From positions 177,573-241,572 of the forward strand of contig CANMEI010000007.1 of the NCBI GenBank assembly GCA_947496695.1: a stretch of 64,000 nucleotides of DNA, in the 5' to 3' direction. Positions 61,901 through 64,000 of this stretch are shown here, piece after piece (position 1 is the stretch's first letter; every line of letters starts with the position of its first letter). The DNA comes from an uncultured Cellulophaga sp. GTDB lineage: Bacteria > Bacteroidota > Bacteroidia > Flavobacteriales > Flavobacteriaceae. Position numbers and translations under genes: made by a program. The notes beneath the pieces are model-generated. The model ran no database searches. It saw only the letters and a program-made list of their open reading frames with translations, and had not been told where the DNA came from.

Positions 61901-64000
61901 ATTTCCTGTCTCTAGTGTTAACTCCTGATCATCTGTACTGCCTGAAGCTAATTCTGCTAATGCTCCTTCTACATCATTCGATGTAAAGTTTCCCGCTGTA
62001 TCTTCTATTGCTACTTCGTCCGCTTCTTGGTCATCTGAACCTGTAAAAGAAGTTGATGCACCACTTTCATTTGTATAAGTAAATGTACCATCAGCATTAT
62101 CTGTTAAAGTGGTTACTGTTTCTTCAATTGTAACTGATGCTACATTTAAATATAAACCACCATCTGTACCCACTTGAATATCATTATTTGTATCAGAACT
62201 TACTAATCCAATTGTTTGAGAAGTCCCAGTACCATCTGTATATGTTATAGTTCCGTCATTGTTATTAACTAGTGAACCTGCAACTTGATTCGTATCGATT
62301 GTTGTAGCATTTCCTGAATCATCTGTAATGGTAAATGTACCATCGCCATTATCTACTACTGTTGATCGTTTTGAATCGAATGTAGTTGCTACACCATCTT
62401 CATTTGTATACATGAAAGTACCATCTGTGTTATCTACTAATGTAGAAGTTGTTTCTATAAAAGTTGTTGCCGTACCATCTTCTGATGTATACGTGAAACT
62501 TCCATCTCCATTATCTACTAAAGTAGTTACTGTATTATTCGTATCTAATACTGCAGCATTTCCTGAATCATCTGTAATGGTAAATGTACCATCGCCATTA
62601 TCTACTACTGTTGATCGTTTTGAATCGAATGTAGTTGCTACACCATCTTCATTTGTATACGTGAAAGTACCATCTGTGTTATCTACTAATGTAGAAGTTG
62701 TTTCTGTAAATGTTGTTGTCGTACCATCTTCTGATGTATACGTGAAACTTCCATCGCCATTATCTACCAAAGTAGTTACTGTATTATTCGTATCTACTAC
62801 TGCTGCGTTTCCTGAATCGTCCGTAATTGTAAATGTGCCATCGCCATTATCTACTACTGTTGATCGTTTTGAATCGAATGTAGTTGCTACGCCATCTTCA
62901 TTTGTATACGTGAAAGTACCATCTGTGTTATCAACTAATGTAGAAGTTGTTTCTGTAAATGTTGTTGTCGTACCATCTTCTGATGTATACGTGAAACTTC
63001 CATCGCCATTATCTACCAAAGTAGTTACTGTATTATTCGTATCTACTACTGCTGCGTTTCCTGAATCGTCCGTAATTGTAAATGTGCCATCGCCATTATC
63101 TACTACTGTTGAACGTTTTGAGTCAAATGTAGTTGCTAAACCATCTTCATTTGTATACGTGAAAGTACCATCTGTGTTATCTACTAATGTAGAAGTTGTT
63201 TCTGTAAATGTTGTTGCCGTTCCATCTTCTGATGTATACGTGAAACTTCCGTCTCCATTATCTACTAAAGTAGTTACTGTATTGTTAGTATCTACTATTG
63301 CAGTATTTCCTGAATCATCTGTAATGGTAAATGTACCATCACCATTATCTACTACTGTTGATCGTTTTGAATCGAATGTAGTTGCTACACCATCTTCATT
63401 TGTATACGTGAAAGTACCATCTGTGTTATCTACTAGAGAAGTAACAGTTTCAGAAATAGAAACAGAAGCTACATTCAAATATAAACCACCATCAGCTCCA
63501 ACTTGAATATCATTATTCACCTGGTCACTTACTAAATCTATCGTTTGATCAACTCCATCCTCGTCTGTATAAGTTATTGTACCATTATTATTATTTACAA
63601 GACTAGTTAAAGTCTCTAAATCTTTCACATCAATAATCGTATCAACGCCGTCTTCATCAGTATAGATGAAAGTTCCATCGGTATTTGCAACTACTGTTGT
63701 TAATGCTTCAAGATTCGCAACGATTGCTGATAAGTCTAACTGTGTAACTACACCATCTTCATCAGTGTAATCAATATTTGTATCATCCGCATTTAATGCA
63801 ATTGTTGTTAAGGTTTCTAAATCAGTAACATCGATAATCGTATCAACGCCATCTTCATCAGTATAGGTGAATGTTCCATCGGTATTTGCAACTATTGTTG
63901 TTAGTGCTTCAAGATTGGCTACGATTGCTGATAAATCTAACTGTGTAACTACACCATCTTCATCAGTGTAGTCAATATTTGTATCATCTGCATTTAATGC
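58943..64000 (-). CDS. Giant repetitive surface protein, 5' end beyond the window
   Basis: The minus-strand frame ending at 58943 is open to base 64000, so at least 1685 codons are visible and the start lies outside; an internal Met at 63628 is not the start. Order from the N-terminal side: 201-bp units (DGTFTYTDEDGVDTIIDV), five 249-bp units (DGTFTYTNEDGVATTFDSKR), three 309-bp units (QEADEVAIEDTAGNFTSNDV), four units with collagen-like GXY spacers (NNDGTFTINYTDGTSFTTSD), then a unique region with NVAIGVTSPTATLDVNGDVR and a C-terminal domain (NGTFSIDLYDQYVSQYG ... INVVFVVK). No T9SS C-terminal signal is found at its end. It is followed 33 bp later by the T9SS type B protein and then PorP/SprF, so it is probably an adhesin or filament handled by that pair. 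Confidence 0.85.
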   Translation of the reverse strand, partial: ALNADDTNIDYTDEDGVVTQLDLSAIVANLEALTTIVANTDGTFTYTDEDGVDTIIDVTDLETLTTIALNADDTNIDYTDEDGVVTQLDLSAIVANLEALTTVVANTDGTFIYTDEDGVDTIIDVKDLETLTSLVNNNNGTITYTDEDGVDQTIDLVSDQVNNDIQVGADGGLYLNVASVSISETVTSLVDNTDGTFTYTNEDGVATTFDSKRSTVVDNGDGTFTITDDSGNTAIVDTNNTVTTLVDNGDGSFTYTSEDGTATTFTETTSTLVDNTDGTFTYTNEDGLATTFDSKRSTVVDNGDGTFTITDDSGNAAVVDTNNTVTTLVDNGDGSFTYTSEDGTTTTFTETTSTLVDNTDGTFTYTNEDGVATTFDSKRSTVVDNGDGTFTITDDSGNAAVVDTNNTVTTLVDNGDGSFTYTSEDGTTTTFTETTSTLVDNTDGTFTYTNEDGVATTFDSKRSTVVDNGDGTFTITDDSGNAAVLDTNNTVTTLVDNGDGSFTYTSEDGTATTFIETTSTLVDNTDGTFMYTNEDGVATTFDSKRSTVVDNGDGTFTITDDSGNATTIDTNQVAGSLVNNNDGTITYTDGTGTSQTIGLVSSDTNNDIQVGTDGGLYLNVASVTIEETVTTLTDNADGTFTYTNESGASTSFTGSDDQEADEVAIEDTAGNFTSNDVEGALAELASGSTDDQELTLETGNILTLENGGTVDLSSYLDNTDDQAITAFSLDNTTNVLTITLENGGTETVDLSSLNDAGSDDQEADEVAIEDTAGNFTSNDVEGALAELASGSTDDQELTLETGNILTLENGGTVDLSSYLDNTDDQAITAFSLDNTTNVLTITLENGGTETVDLSSLNDAGSDDQEADEVAIEDTAGNFTSNDVEGALAELASGSTDDQELTLETGNILTLENGGTVDLSSYLDNTDTQDISSSVITANETVRVALVDGGTTDIDIRDGDSDDQNEIELPTGGTDGQVLSTDGSGVYSWIDADSGPAGLDGEDGNGISSTVDNNDGTFTINYTDGTSFTTSDLRGADGADGNDGSDGTNGIDGEDGNGVSSTVDNNDGTFTINYTDGTSFTTSDLTGADGQDGTNGIDGQDGADGNGIASTVDNNDGTFTLNYTDGTSFTTSDLTGADGQDGADGQNGTNGIDGQDGADGNGVSSTVDNNDGTFTISYTDGTSFTTSDLTGPAGADGDPATDDQTLSTDGTAGNIEISGGNAISINVEDADSVIGNEYNTAFEVVGTNLRLTDGGGNLDVPLTSFQDKDWYEVGTTTAPDAISDNIYTEGNVAIGVTSPTATLDVNGDVRVRNLDVSPYTDMLVTADSDGVLKVVGTADSFATDIELAASDAADQDKNIGNEYNTAFEVVGTNLRLTDGGGNLDVPLSSISSDDQDATEVDLAPGIDVDGDSVNETTVQEAVEDLANKTDETIYVTDGTLTANRTVDMDGNDLDFDGVAFFDESTSSLGIGSYSNAVTESTFHTASDQTGNGAIETGWVYAQAIEAVDEKGGSSTGIILGDDNNFNTGGDELTFVTDGVAQMRVSPSGATNGTIRIEQYGDNTMTGTATTLLGVESDGDIVEVNSLKASKIFYPPSIAIDASTNGTFSIDLYDQYVSQYGSPAVASAGAPAAIPTYGATELYYYVTYADSTVFGTMTIDANGVLSYEIVDQPSDYNSLINVVFVVK
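58946..59250 (-). other. Unusual C-terminal domain of the giant protein
   Basis: About 100 residues (FYPPSIAIDASTNGTFSIDL, YGATELYYYVTYADSTVFGT, MTIDANGVLSYEIVDQPSDY, NSLINVVFVVK) forming a beta-rich globular end. It has neither the Por-secretion tail nor the gliding-type C-terminal signature, and is preceded by the linker LGVESDGDIVEVNSL. Confidence 0.6.
60417..61019 (-). repeat. Four units with collagen-like Gly-X-Y spacers
   Basis: A conserved 26-residue beta unit (STVDNNDGTFTINYTDGTSF and following SDL) occurs four times, each followed by Gly-X-Y triplets such as GADGQDGADGQNGTNGID. TCTGAAGTCG anchors recur at 60441, 60606, 60753 and 60909, spacings 165, 147 and 156 bp. The differences (9 and 18 bp) equal one or two Gly-X-Y triplets: the spacers have 8, 7 and 9 triplets. 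Confidence 0.93.
61250..62043 (-). repeat. 309-bp tandem repeat, three copies (last partial)
   Basis: Nearly identical 309-bp units (103 residues). The anchor GGTCATCTGA recurs at 61411, 61720 and 62029, an exact 309-bp register. Only scattered silent changes are visible (for example TAAGTC/TAAATC near 61443 and 61752). Confidence 0.95.
62290..63440 (-). repeat. 249-bp tandem repeat, five copies
   Basis: The anchor GATCGTTTTGAATCGAATG (in one copy GAACGTTTTGAGTC) recurs at 62364, 62613, 62862, 63111 and 63360: five exact 249-bp steps (83 residues). Each unit has three sub-units of 27, 29 and 27 residues, all of the pattern VDN-x-DGTFTYT, so the unit is itself a triplicated beta motif. Confidence 0.95.
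63629..64000 (-). repeat. 201-bp tandem repeat running off the right edge
   Basis: The string ATCAACGCC begins at 63641 and again at 63842, a 201-bp (67-residue) spacing. The unit encodes DGTFTYTDEDGVDTIIDV, LNADDTNIDYTDEDGVVTQL and DLSAIVANLEALTT. The array continues past the window, so its copy number is unknown. Confidence 0.9.

Noticed and set aside
62290..63440. Regularly spaced repeats as CRISPR or non-coding repeat
   Set aside because: Units are 249 bp, fully coding and contiguous without unique spacers; no cas genes are present.
62328..63506. 392-codon open frame on the plus strand inside the giant repeat gene
   Set aside because: It is the antisense of the 249-bp array; the repeats have no stop in that frame and simply extend it. 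The low-complexity translation (repeated SPLSTTVDRFESN) has no protein-family character.

Overview
The window is about 64 kb of an AT-rich chromosome from a member of the Bacteroidota, most likely a marine, yellow-pigmented Flavobacteriaceae. The support is: promoters of the Bacteroidota type (a -33 TTTG and a -7 TAnnTTTG, clearest in front of rpmB), a type IX secretion locus (PorP/SprF-like protein plus a gliding-motility-type C-terminal domain), many lipoproteins with SC(S) lipoboxes, the rpmB-rpmG-DUF4295-ftsY order, and a carotenoid operon of flavobacterial layout. The exact genus cannot be read from the sequence. Nearly all of the window is ordinary chromosomal core; there is no integrase, transposase, prophage or CRISPR array.

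Layout. 1-3.8 kb: a xylose operon on the minus strand (GntR-type regulator, xylB, then xylA cut by the left edge). 3.9 kb: tRNA-Leu(GAG) with a terminator. 4.1-7.8 kb: a plus-strand operon in which a CarH/LitR-type B12 photoreceptor regulator is followed within a few bases by crtI, crtB and crtZ. 7.8-8.9 kb: two tandem TlpA-like thioredoxins, one lacking the first active-site Cys. 9-14.3 kb: two unrelated aconitases (AcnA and AcnB) in series. 14.8-18.1 kb: a MoxR ATPase and two SurA/PpiC-type envelope chaperones. 18.2-23.7 kb: serine hydrolases of class A and class C type, rimO, a YHYH lipoprotein. 23.9-25.9 kb: ltaE flanked by two broken genes and an eight-copy heptamer repeat. 25.9-31.7 kb: ftsY, ribosomal proteins L28 and L33, and a five-gene operon ending in cinA. 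31.8-37.8 kb: a 2-oxoacid dehydrogenase E2, recR, fabH, an ABC1-family kinase and its TetR-type neighbour. 38.2-53.5 kb: mostly plus-strand genes (htpG, MOSC, DUF885, AraC-alkB, a bifunctional penicillin-binding protein, DUF2089 cluster, HAD phosphatase, DUF819). 53.5-55.8 kb: manA, a pterin synthase and idi. 55.9 kb to the right edge: a minus-strand surface-protein locus made of a giant repeat protein (its start lies beyond the window), a type B T9SS-sorted protein and a PorP/SprF-like outer-membrane protein.

How the genes work together. Idi (55.8 kb) supplies isoprenoid precursors that CrtB, CrtI and CrtZ turn into carotenoids; no lycopene cyclase gene is present here. The regulator in front of crtI keeps the W-x9-EH cobalamin light-sensing motif, which suggests light-induced pigment. 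The right-hand locus is the most unusual part: the visible 5 kb of the giant gene is built from four different in-frame repeat families (201, 249, 309 and 147-165 bp), the last with collagen-like Gly-X-Y spacers whose length changes by whole triplets. Several small anomalies (an A9 frameshift in a GNAT gene, a decayed two-membrane-span gene overlapping ltaE, a heptamer array, TTG starts that decide reading frames) are listed in the findings.
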